Assembly: GCF_002797895.1 (NCBI RefSeq) | Contig: NZ_PGES01000001.1 | Span: forward strand, 1,116,001 to 1,180,000 | Direction: 5' to 3' | From: Janthinobacterium sp. 67 | Lineage (GTDB): Bacteria; Pseudomonadota; Gammaproteobacteria; Burkholderiales; Burkholderiaceae_D | DNA length: 64,000 bases | In this document: one piece after another, positions 44,065 through 53,137 of the stretch | Position numbering within the stretch: position 1 is the stretch's first letter | Layout of the letters: each line of letters starts with the position of its first letter | Notes under the pieces: model-generated | Seen by the model: only the letters and a program-made list of their open reading frames with translations | Told to the model about the DNA's origin: nothing | Databases searched by the model: none | Program-made: the position numbers and the translations under genes

Positions 44065-45120
44065 ATGTCCGATAGCGTTCCAACACCGATCCGATTGACC
44101 GAATTTGCCCATGGCGGCGGCTGCGGCTGCAAAATTGCGCCGGGCGTGCTGGCCGACATTCTAAAGGGCAGCGGCGGCTTTCCCCTGCCGAAGGAATTGT
44201 TGGTCGGCATAGAAACCTCGGACGACGCGGCCGTTTATCAGCTCAACGATGAGCAAGCGCTGATCGCCACGACGGATTTCTTCATGCCCATCGTCGACGA
44301 CCCGTTCGACTTCGGCCGCATCGCCGCCACCAACGCCATTTCCGACGTGTACGCCATGGGCGGCACGCCCATCATGGCGCTGGCCCTGGTCGGCATGCCG
44401 ATCAACAAGCTGCCCGTGGAAACCATCGGTCTCATCCTGAAAGGCGGCGAAACCATCTGCGCCCAGGCCGGCATCCCCATCGCGGGCGGCCACACCATCG
44501 ATTCCGTCGAACCGATCTATGGCCTCGTCGTGCTGGGCCTCGTCCACCCGTCGCAAGTGAAACGCAATGCGGGTGCGCGCGTCGGCGACAAACTGGTACT
44601 GGGCAAGCCGATCGGCGTGGGCATCCTGTCGGCCGCGCTGAAGAAAAATGCGCTCGACGCGGACGGTTACGCTTCCCTGATCGAGAACACCACCAAATTG
44701 AATACCCCGGGCAAGAAACTGGCCCTGCTCGATGGCGTGCATGCGCTGACGGACGTGACGGGCTTCGGCTTGCTGGGCCACACCCTGGAACTGGCGCGCG
44801 GCGCCAAGCTGCAGGCGCGTATCGCCATGGCTGACGTGCCGCTGCTGCCGCAGGTGCAGCAACTGGCGACCAACGGCAACATCACGGGCGCCTCCGGCCG
44901 CAACTGGCAGGGCTACGGTGCGCAAGTGGCGCTGGCCGACAGCCTGAGCGCCATCGACAAAGCGATCCTGACGGACCCGCAAACGGCCGGCCCCCTGCTG
45001 GTGGCCTGCGCGCCGGAAGCCGTCGAGCAAGTGCTGGCGATTTTCCGCGCCGAAGGCTTTGGCGACGCCGTCGTCGTCGGCGAGATGCAGGAAGGCACGA
45101 CCGGGGTTTCCGTATTTTAA
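44065..45120 (+). CDS. selD: selenide, water dikinase
   Basis: 351 residues. The active-site loop AHGGGCGCKIAPGVL has C20 and K23, matching C17 and K20 of E. coli SelD, so this is the cysteine (not selenocysteine) form. ATP-site glycine/aspartate blocks follow (VGIETSDDAAVYQ, TTDFFMPIVDDPFDFGRIAA). It makes selenophosphate from selenide and ATP. The ATG at 44065 has AGGA upstream; the ATG at 44056 is less likely. Confidence 0.95.
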   Translation: MSDSVPTPIRLTEFAHGGGCGCKIAPGVLADILKGSGGFPLPKELLVGIETSDDAAVYQLNDEQALIATTDFFMPIVDDPFDFGRIAATNAISDVYAMGGTPIMALALVGMPINKLPVETIGLILKGGETICAQAGIPIAGGHTIDSVEPIYGLVVLGLVHPSQVKRNAGARVGDKLVLGKPIGVGILSAALKKNALDADGYASLIENTTKLNTPGKKLALLDGVHALTDVTGFGLLGHTLELARGAKLQARIAMADVPLLPQVQQLATNGNITGASGRNWQGYGAQVALADSLSAIDKAILTDPQTAGPLLVACAPEAVEQVLAIFRAEGFGDAVVVGEMQEGTTGVSVF

Positions 45121-45146
45121 TGAATATTTTTTGCAAAGGCAGTCCC

Positions 45147-46016
45147 ATGACCACGTTTTCCAACAAATTCCCCGCCATCCTGGCCACCGTCGCCGCCACC
45201 CTGGCCATCCACAGCGGCCTGGCGCAGGCGCAGCAAGTGTTGCGCGTGTCAGCCATCCCCGACGAAGCGCCGACGGAATTGCAGCGCAAGTTCAAGCCGC
45301 TGGGCAGCTACCTGGAGAAAAAGCTGGGCATGAAGGTGGAATTTACGCCTGTTACCGATTACGCGGCGTCCGTGGAAGGTTTGATCAATCACAAGCTGGA
45401 TATGGTCTGGTTCGGCGGTTTTACCTTCGTGCAAGCGAACGTGCGCAGCGGCGGCAAGATCGTCCCGCTGGTGCAGCGCGAGGAAGACACGAAGTTCCGC
45501 TCCGTGTTCGTGACCACCAGCAAGGACATCAATCAGTTGTCTGACCTGAAGGGCAAGAATTTCACATTCGGTTCGGAATCGTCGACCTCGGGTCACTTGA
45601 TGCCACGCTACTACCTGCTGGCCGCCAAGATCAACCCGGATACGGACATGAAGCGCATCGCGTTTTCCGGCGCGCATGACGCCACCGTGGCGGCAGTGGC
45701 CGGCGGCAAGGTCGATGCGGGCACCCTGAATATCTCCGTGTGGGAAAAACTGGTCGAAGGCAAGAAAGTCGATCCTAGCAAGGTGCGCGTGTTCTACACG
45801 ACACCGGGCTACTACGACTACAACTGGAGCGTGCGCGCCGACATGAACCCCGCCGTGCGCCAGAAGCTGACGGACGCCTTCCTGGCGCTGGACCCGTCCA
45901 CGGCCGAAGGCAAGGAAATCCTCGAACTGCAGCGCGCCACCAAGTTCATCCCGACCAAGGCCGAGAACTACAAGGATATCGAAGCGGCTGCGCGCGATGC
46001 GAAGCTGTTGAAGTAA
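45147..46016 (+). CDS. PhnD-type ABC substrate-binding protein, putative selenium oxyanion
   Basis: 289 residues with a signal peptide (cleavage near AQA-QQ). PhnD/SsuA-fold: LRVSAIPDEAPTELQRKFKP, LDMVWFGGFTFVQAN, FGSESSTSGHLMPRYYL. A branch of this family is found next to selD/mnmH genes and is thought to bind selenium oxyanions (selenate/selenite). The neighbours here support that reading over phosphonate. AAAGG precedes the ATG. It starts 26 bp after selD. Confidence 0.85.
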   Translation: MTTFSNKFPAILATVAATLAIHSGLAQAQQVLRVSAIPDEAPTELQRKFKPLGSYLEKKLGMKVEFTPVTDYAASVEGLINHKLDMVWFGGFTFVQANVRSGGKIVPLVQREEDTKFRSVFVTTSKDINQLSDLKGKNFTFGSESSTSGHLMPRYYLLAAKINPDTDMKRIAFSGAHDATVAAVAGGKVDAGTLNISVWEKLVEGKKVDPSKVRVFYTTPGYYDYNWSVRADMNPAVRQKLTDAFLALDPSTAEGKEILELQRATKFIPTKAENYKDIEAAARDAKLLK

Positions 46017-46036
46017 TTTACGCCGACGCGTTTGCC

Positions 46037-46130
46037 GTAGGTCGGATTAGCGGCAAAGCCGCGTAATCCGACACAGGCAATGATGCCAACAATGTTGTCG
46101 GATTACGGCCACCGGCCTAATCCGACCTAC
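46037..46130. repeat. REP pair (BIME-like) inside the selenium operon
   Basis: GTAGGTCGGATTAG (46037) ... CGTAATCCGACA forms one hairpin and TGTCGGATTACG (46096) ... CTAATCCGACCTAC (to 46130) a second, in inverted order, with the two ends also complementary. The same architecture recurs in each unit of the array at 58.4-59.1 kb. Confidence 0.8.
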
Positions 46131-46143
46131 CGATTTCACAAGC

Positions 46144-46956
46144 ATGACATTCCAACTTCACAAGGTCAGCGTCCATCACGCGGGCGCCGCCGGCAATGCG
46201 CTGGCCCTGCGCGAGCTCAGCTTGGACGTGGCCCAAGGTGAACAGATCGCCCTGATCGGCCCTTCCGGCGCCGGCAAGACCAGCTTGCTGCACACCCTGG
46301 CCTGCGCGCTGCGCCCGGAATCGGGCACATTGAACATCCTGGGCACGTCGCCCTGGCAGCTCGGCAGCGCCGCGCGCCACGCCTTGCGCGCGCGCCTGTT
46401 CCTGGCGCCGCAAACGCCGCCGCTGCCGCCGCGCCAGCGGGTCGTCAATACCGTGCTGGCGGGCCGCCTGCCGCAATGGAGCTTGTGGACGGCCATCCGC
46501 TCGCTGCTGGCGCCCGTCGACCCGCGCGCCGCGTGGGAAGCGCTCGGTAAATTCAATCTGCAAGACAAACTGTATGCGCGGGTCGACCGCCTGTCAGGCG
46601 GCGAACGCCAGCGCTGCGGCATGGCCCGCGCGCTCGTGTCGGATGCGGAAGTCTTTCTCGTCGACGAACCCTTGTCCGCGCTCGATCCCACTCTCGCCTT
46701 GCAGACGATTAACGTGCTGCAGACCGAAGCGACGGCGCGCAACGCCACGCTGATCTGCAGCCTGCACCAAGTGGAAATCGCCCGCGCCTGCTTTACGCGC
46801 ATCGTCGCCCTGCGCGACGGCCAGGTCGTCTTCGATGCACGCAGCAGCGAGGTCAGCGATGCGATGATCGCCGAGCTATACCGCAACAAGGCCGATCCTG
46901 CGCCGCAGTTCGAGGCCGTCGAAGCCAACCTGGACGCGGCGAGGCCCCTTTGCTGA
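46144..46956 (+). CDS. ABC transporter ATP-binding protein of the selenium cassette
   Basis: 270 residues. Walker A GPSGAGKTSLLHTL, signature LSGGERQRCGMARAL, Walker B VFLVDEPLSALDP, and the switch histidine in CSLHQVEIA. A PhnC-like importer ATPase. It is separated from the binding protein by a REP pair, and followed by two permeases. Confidence 0.92.
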   Translation: MTFQLHKVSVHHAGAAGNALALRELSLDVAQGEQIALIGPSGAGKTSLLHTLACALRPESGTLNILGTSPWQLGSAARHALRARLFLAPQTPPLPPRQRVVNTVLAGRLPQWSLWTAIRSLLAPVDPRAAWEALGKFNLQDKLYARVDRLSGGERQRCGMARALVSDAEVFLVDEPLSALDPTLALQTINVLQTEATARNATLICSLHQVEIARACFTRIVALRDGQVVFDARSSEVSDAMIAELYRNKADPAPQFEAVEANLDAARPLC

Positions 46957-46967
46957 AGAGCACCGCC

Positions 46968-47780
46968 ATGCCGCGCGACCCCGCCTGGCGCGGCCGCCTG
47001 ACTGGCGCCGCAATCATCCTCATCGTGCTGTGGCCGATGCTGGTGCAAGCCGAATTCAAGCCGTGGATTTTATGGGATGCGCAAAGCCTGGCCGCCACCT
47101 GGCAATTCATGGCCAGCTTCGTGCCGCCCGCGCACTCACTGGAATTTTTGCAACTGGTGGCCGTATCAAGCTGGGAAACCATCGCCATGGCCACGGCCGG
47201 CATGGCGCTGGCCATGCTGGGCGCCATTCCCTTGACCCTGCTGGTGACGGAGCGCTTGTCGATCTCGCGCATCGGCAGCGGAAGAGTGTCGCCGCTGGCC
47301 GCCGCCCTGCGCCATTGCGTGCGGGCCTTGCTGGTGCTGCTGCGCAGCGTGCCGGAACTGGTCTGGGCCTTGCTGTTGGTGCGCATCGTGGGACTGGGAC
47401 CGACGGCGGGCGTGATCGCCATTGCCCTCACCTATTGCGGCATGCTGGGCAAGGTGTATGCGGAAATCCTCGAATCGTCGGATGCGTCCGCCTGTAACGC
47501 CCTGCTCCACAACGGCAGCGGCAGATTAAAAGCCTTGCTGTACGGCGCCCTGCCCGAGTCGGCCGCCGAACTGGTGTCGTACACGATTTACCGCTGGGAA
47601 TGCGCGATCCGCGGCTCCGTCGTCATGGGCTTTGTCGGCGCCGGCGGCCTGGGCCAGCGCATGGATGAATCGATGAAGATGATGGCGGGCAGTGAGTTGG
47701 CCACCATGCTGATGGTCTTCGTGCTGCTGGTGGCGGGTGCCGACGCCGTGTCCGCCATGCTGCGCCGGAGGCTGGCATGA
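46968..47780 (+). CDS. PhnE-like ABC permease 1
   Basis: 270 residues with about six helices and the permease EAA loop (SDASACNALLHNGSGRLKAL). The ATG at 46968 has AAGAG eight bases upstream; an in-frame TTG at 46950 is less likely. It overlaps the second permease by 4 nt. Two different permeases suggest a heterodimeric channel for the oxyanion. Confidence 0.9.
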   Translation: MPRDPAWRGRLTGAAIILIVLWPMLVQAEFKPWILWDAQSLAATWQFMASFVPPAHSLEFLQLVAVSSWETIAMATAGMALAMLGAIPLTLLVTERLSISRIGSGRVSPLAAALRHCVRALLVLLRSVPELVWALLLVRIVGLGPTAGVIAIALTYCGMLGKVYAEILESSDASACNALLHNGSGRLKALLYGALPESAAELVSYTIYRWECAIRGSVVMGFVGAGGLGQRMDESMKMMAGSELATMLMVFVLLVAGADAVSAMLRRRLA

Positions 47781-48580
47781 AGCATCCGCATTTCACCGCC
47801 ATGCCCGCGCCTGCGCCCGTGCGCTGGTCGACCTGGGCCTTGCTGGCCGGTTTGCTGCTGCTGGTCATCGCCAGCTTTGCCAGCCTGCCCCTGAAATGGG
47901 GCGAGTTCTTCAGCGCGGATGCTCTGCGTACGACGGCCGACTTCCTGCACGGCTTCGCCCCGCCCGAGCTGGCGCCCAACTTCCTCATGAAAGTGGGCGT
48001 TGCCACCTTCGAGACCCTGGCCATGTCGGCCATCGGCACGGTCATCGCGGCCCTCGCGGGCGCACTGCTGGCCCTGCCCGCCAGCGGCCGTTTTGGCAAC
48101 GTGGCGCGCAATGCCACGCGCGCGATACTCAACGTGCTGCGCTCCATTCCCGAACTGGTGTGGGCGTCGATCCTGCTGATCGCCGCCGGCCTGGGCCCCT
48201 TCGCGGGCACCCTGGCGCTGGCCCTGCACACGGTGGGCGTGCTGGGACGGTTGTTTGCCGACGCCTTTGAAAACTGCCCGCCCCTGCCTGCCGCCACCTT
48301 GCGCATCAATGGCGCGCGCCCCGCCGTGGCCTTTTTGTACGCCACCTTGCCGCAATGCGGGCCGCAGATGATGTCCTACACCCTGTATCGTTGGGAAAAC
48401 AATATCCGCGCCGCCGCCATCCTCGGCATCGTCGGTGCGGGCGGCCTGGGGCAAATGCTGAAATACCATCTGTCGCTGTTCCAGATGCAGAACGCGGCCA
48501 CCGTCATCGTCGCCATGCTGCTGATGGTGGCCGCCGTCGATGGCCTCAGCTACCTGCTGCGCCGCGCCATGACCCGTTAA
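47777..48580 (+). CDS. PhnE-like ABC permease 2
   Basis: 267 residues, about six helices, with the LRSIPELVWASILLIAAGLG block shared with permease 1 and the EAA-like FENCPPLPAATLRINGARP. It forms the membrane channel with the preceding protein. Confidence 0.9.
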   Translation: MKHPHFTAMPAPAPVRWSTWALLAGLLLLVIASFASLPLKWGEFFSADALRTTADFLHGFAPPELAPNFLMKVGVATFETLAMSAIGTVIAALAGALLALPASGRFGNVARNATRAILNVLRSIPELVWASILLIAAGLGPFAGTLALALHTVGVLGRLFADAFENCPPLPAATLRINGARPAVAFLYATLPQCGPQMMSYTLYRWENNIRAAAILGIVGAGGLGQMLKYHLSLFQMQNAATVIVAMLLMVAAVDGLSYLLRRAMTR

Positions 48581-48604
48581 CCTTACTTTTTACAAGGAAA
48601 ATCC

Positions 48605-48970
48605 ATGGCAGGCTGGTGGACCATTATCTCAACGGAAACTCCGGAACAAATGGCCAATATGACGAAGGTCAACAAGGAAGCGCTTCTCGCCAGCTGGGAA
48701 GCGGGCCTGTTCGGCGCGGACTGGATCGCGCAATTGTGCCAGCAAGGCAAGGCGACGCAGCTGACGTTCAATGGCTTTCCCAACCGCTACACGGCGCTGG
48801 CGGACGTCGTCGTGCCTCTGCTGCAGGCAGGCATCGCCGATGCGCAGGAGGGCGCATTCCCCCGCGACCAACCCACGGCTTGGCCGGGCACCATCACCAT
48901 GCATGCGCAGCGCATCGCCGCCTGCGCGCCGGGACAGCTGCTGACGGTGGAAATATGGGATCAATCATGA
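48605..48970 (+). CDS. small protein of unknown function in the selenium cassette
   Basis: 121 residues, soluble. AAGGAAA precedes the ATG. Notable: MAGWWTIISTETPEQM start, TFNGFPNRYTALADVVVPLL and three cysteines. No family recognised. It follows the permeases by 24 bp and overlaps the next small gene by 4 nt, so both belong to the transporter operon. Confidence 0.75.
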   Translation: MAGWWTIISTETPEQMANMTKVNKEALLASWEAGLFGADWIAQLCQQGKATQLTFNGFPNRYTALADVVVPLLQAGIADAQEGAFPRDQPTAWPGTITMHAQRIAACAPGQLLTVEIWDQS

Positions 48971-49329
48971 CAGCTCAACATGGCAAGGTTCCCCTGCAGA
49001 CCGAGCACCTGGCCTGGTTCAGCCAGCACCTGGGCGGGCGCTTCCGCACGGCAGGATTGCGCATACAATTTCATGACAGCCAGCAAGCTGGCATCCATTG
49101 GCAGGTGGCATGTCCCGAAGAATACCAGGCGGCCATCCTGCAAGGCTTGCATGAGGGCATGAACGACGCTTTTCCCCACTATCTGGCAAGCCGCGGCATG
49201 TGGATCACGGCCGTGCTGGTGGACGACGTCAACTCCTCACCCGATGCCTTTTACCGCGCGGCCTTGCTGGCGGTCGCCCAGGCCAGGGCACTGTTGGAAC
49301 TGTCAGGACGCGCATACAACTTGGCGTGA
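48967..49329 (+). CDS. second small protein of unknown function in the selenium cassette
   Basis: 120 residues, soluble. No recognised domain; an elongated alpha/beta pattern with AGIHWQVACPEEYQAAILQG and MWITAVLVDDVNSSPDAFYR. Starts at an ATGA overlap with the previous gene. Together they may be selenium-handling accessory proteins, an inference from position only. Confidence 0.75.
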   Translation: MTAQHGKVPLQTEHLAWFSQHLGGRFRTAGLRIQFHDSQQAGIHWQVACPEEYQAAILQGLHEGMNDAFPHYLASRGMWITAVLVDDVNSSPDAFYRAALLAVAQARALLELSGRAYNLA

Positions 49330-49433
49330 GTAAATATACGGGAACGGCAACAAACCAGGCTGCGATCCTGTTAATATTATTTAATACTTTTCACCTCCAC
49401 GGCCGCGCCGACCAGTTAAGGAATGTCGCAGAA

Positions 49434-49928
49434 TTGAATCACATCGTCATCCGCCCCAGCAGCGCCGCCGACTGGCTGGCGTTGAAGTCCACGCGTCTGG
49501 CCGCCCTGCTCGACGCGCCCACGGCCTTTGGCGCCAGCCACGCCAGCGCGGCCGGTTTTTCCGATGCCGACTGGCAGCAGCGCGCCACCAGCACGCCACA
49601 GCGCACGTTTTTCCTCGCCTTTGACGGAGAACAAGCCATCGGCCTGGCCGCACAAGTGGTGGCCGGCAATGGCGAGTGTCATCTGATCGCCATGTGGGTA
49701 CAGTCCGAATATCGGGGCCTGGCCGTGGCGCAAGGCCTGGTCGATGCCGTGAAACAATGCGCCGTGGGCAATGGCCATCCTCGGCTGGTGCTCGACGTGG
49801 CGCCGGAGAATGCGCGCGCGGCGGCGTTTTACCAGAAACAGGGCTTTGTCTTTTTACCGGTATGGGAAGCGCTGGAAAGCCATCCGCATATCCGCGTGCA
49901 GAAGATGGAGTGGCGGGCGCCGGCTTGA
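49434..49928 (+). CDS. GNAT family N-acetyltransferase
   Basis: 164 residues. Acetyl-CoA loop region in SEYRGLAVAQGLVDAV and ENARAAAFYQKQGFVFLP. A TTG start at 49434 opens with NHIVIRPSSAADW; AAGGA lies 11 bases upstream. The substrate is unknown. It is monocistronic, downstream of an AT-rich region. Confidence 0.85.
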   Translation: MNHIVIRPSSAADWLALKSTRLAALLDAPTAFGASHASAAGFSDADWQQRATSTPQRTFFLAFDGEQAIGLAAQVVAGNGECHLIAMWVQSEYRGLAVAQGLVDAVKQCAVGNGHPRLVLDVAPENARAAAFYQKQGFVFLPVWEALESHPHIRVQKMEWRAPA

Positions 49929-50067
49929 ACGCCATCCATCTGTACACATAACAACAATCCCACAATGCTCGATACCGCTGCTTTCCCACAGAATGCGCGG
50001 GAGCGACGACAGTGTGCTCGAATTAGCATTCGACAACGACCAAACTGCGCAGTGACTAACGGAATGT

Positions 50068-50604
50068 CTACTTGACCCGCTGCTTTTCCAGCTTGCGCGC
50101 CAGCGTGCGCCGGTGCATGCCCAGCCTTCTCGCCGTTTCCGAGATATTGAAATCCGTCTCGGCCAGCATTTCGTGGATGCGTTCCCATTCCAGGGTCTTG
50201 ATGTTGGTGGCGCGGTTCGTCAGTTCGATGTCGGCGTTGCCGGCCACGTGGCCGAAGGCCGCTTCGATGTCGTCCGTGTTCGACGGCTTGGCCAGATACT
50301 GGCAGGCGCCCAGCTTGATCGCTTCGACGGCCGTGCCGATGCTGGCGTAGCCGGTCAGCACGACGATCAGCATGTCCGGGTCATGCTGGTGCAGCATCTG
50401 CACGCAGGCCAGGCCCGAGGTATTGCCATTGAGTTTCAGGTCGACGACGGCGTAGTCGGGGCAATGCTGCTCGAGCAGGGCGCTCGCTTCGTCGAAATTG
50501 GTGGCCAGGATGACCTGGTAGCCGCGCCGCTCGAACGAACGGCCCAGGGTGCGGGCAAACGCGGCGTCGTCTTCCACGATCAGTAACAGACGGTCATCCT
50601 GCAT
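50068..50604 (-). CDS. regA: redox response regulator, RegA/PrrA/ActR family
   Basis: 178 residues. Receiver with D55 in VVDLKLNG, a short linker and a FIS-type helix-turn-helix at the end (SETARRLGMHRRTLARKLEK). The RegA/PrrA family globally controls respiration, redox carriers and CO2/N2 metabolism. It overlaps regB by 11 nt and closes the quinol oxidase operon. Confidence 0.92.
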   Translation of the reverse strand: MQDDRLLLIVEDDAAFARTLGRSFERRGYQVILATNFDEASALLEQHCPDYAVVDLKLNGNTSGLACVQMLHQHDPDMLIVVLTGYASIGTAVEAIKLGACQYLAKPSNTDDIEAAFGHVAGNADIELTNRATNIKTLEWERIHEMLAETDFNISETARRLGMHRRTLARKLEKQRVK

Positions 50605-51943
50605 GGGGGTCGCTTTCTCTTTCCAGTTTGATGGCCGCCAGCGGCAAGGCCAGGTGCACCACCGCCCCGCCCTGCACCCGGTTGCGCGCCGTCACCGTGC
50701 CGCCCAGGGTGCGCGCGACATTGACCACTAGGAACAAACCAAGGCCGCCGCCGGGCTTGCCCTTGCTGCTTTGATACGGCTTGCCCAGGTGCGTGAGCAT
50801 CGATGGCTCGAAGCCGGGGCCCGCATCGGTAATGACCAGGTGCAAGGCGTCCGCTTCGCGCGTCGCTTCAAAACGCAGCCACTCGGGCGACGCTTCCAGC
50901 GCATTGTCGAGCACGTTGCAAATGGTTTGTTTCAGCGTCGAATCGAAGACGACGGGCACGTCGTGCTCGATGCGGTTATCGTACTCGAAATCCTGGATCG
51001 GGCGGCTGGTGCGCCACTCGTCGACCAGGTCGTTGAGGAAGGTATTGATTGTCGTTTTCACGGAAGATTCCCCGCGCGCCTCGCCCGCCGACAATAAAAT
51101 GCCGCTGACGATGCTCTTGCAGCGCTGCAGCTGCGCCTGCATTTCCGTGATTTCTTCCAGCAATTCGCTGTTCTTGCTCAATTCCGGCATGCGGCGCCAG
51201 TCGCCGAGGATGACGGAGAGTGTTGCCAGCGGCGTGCCCAGCTCGTGCGCGGCGCCCGATGCCAGCAAGCCCATGCGGATGATGTGCTCTTCTTCCGCCG
51301 CGCGCTGCCGCAAGTCCGCCACCTTGGCGTCGCCGGCGCGCTGGTTGCGGTTGATGCGCGTGATGAAGACCACCAGCAAGGCCGCGTTCAGGATGAAACA
51401 GATCAGCAAGCCTTGCACGTACAGGCTGGAAAAGCCCCGCTCGGGGTCGATCGGCAGGATCAGGGGGCCGGGCAGCAAGGCCAGGCCGGCCAGGCACAGG
51501 CTGGTGATGGCCACCATGATCCACGTCGACCACACTTCCAGCAGGACGGCGCTGAGGATGACTTGCAGTAAATACAGGAAGGCAAACGGATTGCTGATGC
51601 CGCCGCTCAGGTAAAGCTGGGCCGTCAGCACGGTGACGTCGACCAGCAAGGCGAGGAACAGGGCCGTGTTGGAGACGGGCTGGCGTTCGTGCCAGCGCAA
51701 CAGGCTGGCCAGGTTGAAGGCGATGAGGCAGGACAGCACTTCGAGCATGTAGGGCACGGGCAAGGCGATGCCCAGTCCCACGCCCACGCCGAAGATCGTG
51801 CTGATCTGGCCGATCACGGCCAGCCAGCGCAGCTGGATCAGCAGCTTCATGTTCTGGTGGCCGGCCGGATGTTCCATCTCGGCCGCCACCGCGCCGCGCT
51901 CCAGCACTTCGCGGTTGGGCAGGATCTCAATCCTGCCCGGCAT
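50594..51943 (-). CDS. regB: redox sensor histidine kinase, RegB/PrrB family
   Basis: 449 residues with about six membrane helices. The quinone-binding heptapeptide GGISNPF (114-120) is exact; H233 is the phospho-acceptor in AAHELGTPLATL; C275 (QRCKSIVSGIL) fits the position of the redox-active cysteine of RegB (C265 in Rhodobacter). The kinase activates RegA when the quinone pool is reduced. It overlaps surf1 by 17 nt and regA by 11 nt. Confidence 0.92.
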   Translation of the reverse strand: MPGRIEILPNREVLERGAVAAEMEHPAGHQNMKLLIQLRWLAVIGQISTIFGVGVGLGIALPVPYMLEVLSCLIAFNLASLLRWHERQPVSNTALFLALLVDVTVLTAQLYLSGGISNPFAFLYLLQVILSAVLLEVWSTWIMVAITSLCLAGLALLPGPLILPIDPERGFSSLYVQGLLICFILNAALLVVFITRINRNQRAGDAKVADLRQRAAEEEHIIRMGLLASGAAHELGTPLATLSVILGDWRRMPELSKNSELLEEITEMQAQLQRCKSIVSGILLSAGEARGESSVKTTINTFLNDLVDEWRTSRPIQDFEYDNRIEHDVPVVFDSTLKQTICNVLDNALEASPEWLRFEATREADALHLVITDAGPGFEPSMLTHLGKPYQSSKGKPGGGLGLFLVVNVARTLGGTVTARNRVQGGAVVHLALPLAAIKLERESDPHAG

Positions 51944-52754
51944 GGTCGCTCTCTTGCGTGCCGGCGCGGCGGCGCGCGCGGCGACGCTTGTCTTCGCGCA
52001 CGATCCACCACGTGATGCCGGCCACCATCAGGGCCAGCGCAAACCACGTCAAGGCGTACACGAGGTGGTTGTTGTGGAAGGAAACCACGGTCAGTCCGCC
52101 GACGGGAGCGTCGCTGGCCGTTTCCGATTTGGCCTTCGCGTCGACAAAATATGGCGCCACCTTGGTCAGCATGTGCGAGGCGCCGATGGCGGCCACATCG
52201 CGCGAATACCAGTGCTGCGTGGCAGGACTGTTTTCGCGCAAGAAACCACCGCCCGTCTCGCTGACGCGCAGCAAGCCGTCGACGTGGACGATGCCGGCCG
52301 GCGTGCTGGCGGCGATGCCTTCGCGTTTCGGCACAAAGCCGCGGTTGACCAGCACGGTGCTGCCATCGGCCAGGCGCAATGGCGTCATCAGCCAGTAACC
52401 GCTGCCCAGTGCCGTCGTTGCTTGCACCAGGGTATTGAAAATGGGGAGATAGGTACCGGAGAGTCGCACATGGCGGTATTCGTCCGTTTGCTGCGTGATG
52501 CTGGCCCAGGCTGCGGGTCCAGGTGCGTCCGTTGCGGGCGCATGTACGCGTTGTTCGACGCGCTCGATCAGGTCAAGCTTCCAGAACAGGCGCTTGACTT
52601 GCCAGGTGCCCAGGGCACAGAAACCGGCAAACAGGATCCCCGCCAGCACGGCCAGCGCATATCGCACGACCATGCCGCGTGGGCCTGGCGCGGCATCTTG
52701 CGATGCGGCGCCAGGGGCGCGCCCGGTACTGCCAGGGCGCGTTTGACTCATCAT
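51927..52754 (-). CDS. SURF1 family oxidase assembly protein
   Basis: 275 residues, two membrane helices near the ends with a periplasmic domain between. Matches SURF1: FAGFCALGTWQVKRLFWKLD, RHVRLSGTYLP, VLVNRGFVPKRE and HLVYALTWFALALMV. It helps insert heme a/o in the heme-copper oxidase. It overlaps cyoD by 4 nt. Confidence 0.9.
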   Translation of the reverse strand: MMSQTRPGSTGRAPGAASQDAAPGPRGMVVRYALAVLAGILFAGFCALGTWQVKRLFWKLDLIERVEQRVHAPATDAPGPAAWASITQQTDEYRHVRLSGTYLPIFNTLVQATTALGSGYWLMTPLRLADGSTVLVNRGFVPKREGIAASTPAGIVHVDGLLRVSETGGGFLRENSPATQHWYSRDVAAIGASHMLTKVAPYFVDAKAKSETASDAPVGGLTVVSFHNNHLVYALTWFALALMVAGITWWIVREDKRRRARRRAGTQESDHAGQD

Positions 52755-53137
52755 GGAGCCGTTTTCGTATGCATGTACTCAGGCATCAGATCCGGCATCA
52801 TGTTGTGGTTCATGTGGTACATGACCCACAGGGAACCGGCCATCGCAATGCCCACGATCATGACGGTGAAGATCAGCGCCATCATGTTCCAGCCGCCTTC
52901 GGACTTCGTGTTCATGTGCAGGAAGTACACCATGTGCACGACCACTTGAACAGCCGCGAACGCCAGCAGGACCAGGCCCATGGTGCCCGAGTTGGTGATG
53001 GCTTTCGTCATCACCAGCCAGAAAGGAATGGCCGTCAGGATCACCGACAGGATGAAGCCGATGGTATAGCTTTTCAGGCTGCCATGATCGTGGTTGTCAT
53101 GGTGGTGGCTATCGCCGTGTGTGTGGTGGTCGCTCAT
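52751..53137 (-). CDS. cyoD: cytochrome bo quinol oxidase subunit IV
   Basis: 128 residues with three helices; a histidine-rich N-terminus ([19 protein letters not shown]) then [20 protein letters not shown] and [13 protein letters not shown]. Subunit IV supports assembly of subunit I. The ATG overlaps the cyoC stop by 4 nt. Confidence 0.92.
   Translation of the reverse strand: MSDHHTHGDSHHHDNHDHGSLKSYTIGFILSVILTAIPFWLVMTKAITNSGTMGLVLLAFAAVQVVVHMVYFLHMNTKSEGGWNMMALIFTVMIVGIAMAGSLWVMYHMNHNMMPDLMPEYMHTKTAP

Noticed and set aside
44065..45120. selenocysteine-containing SelD
   Set aside because: The active site reads GCGCK with a cysteine codon and no in-frame UGA at this position.
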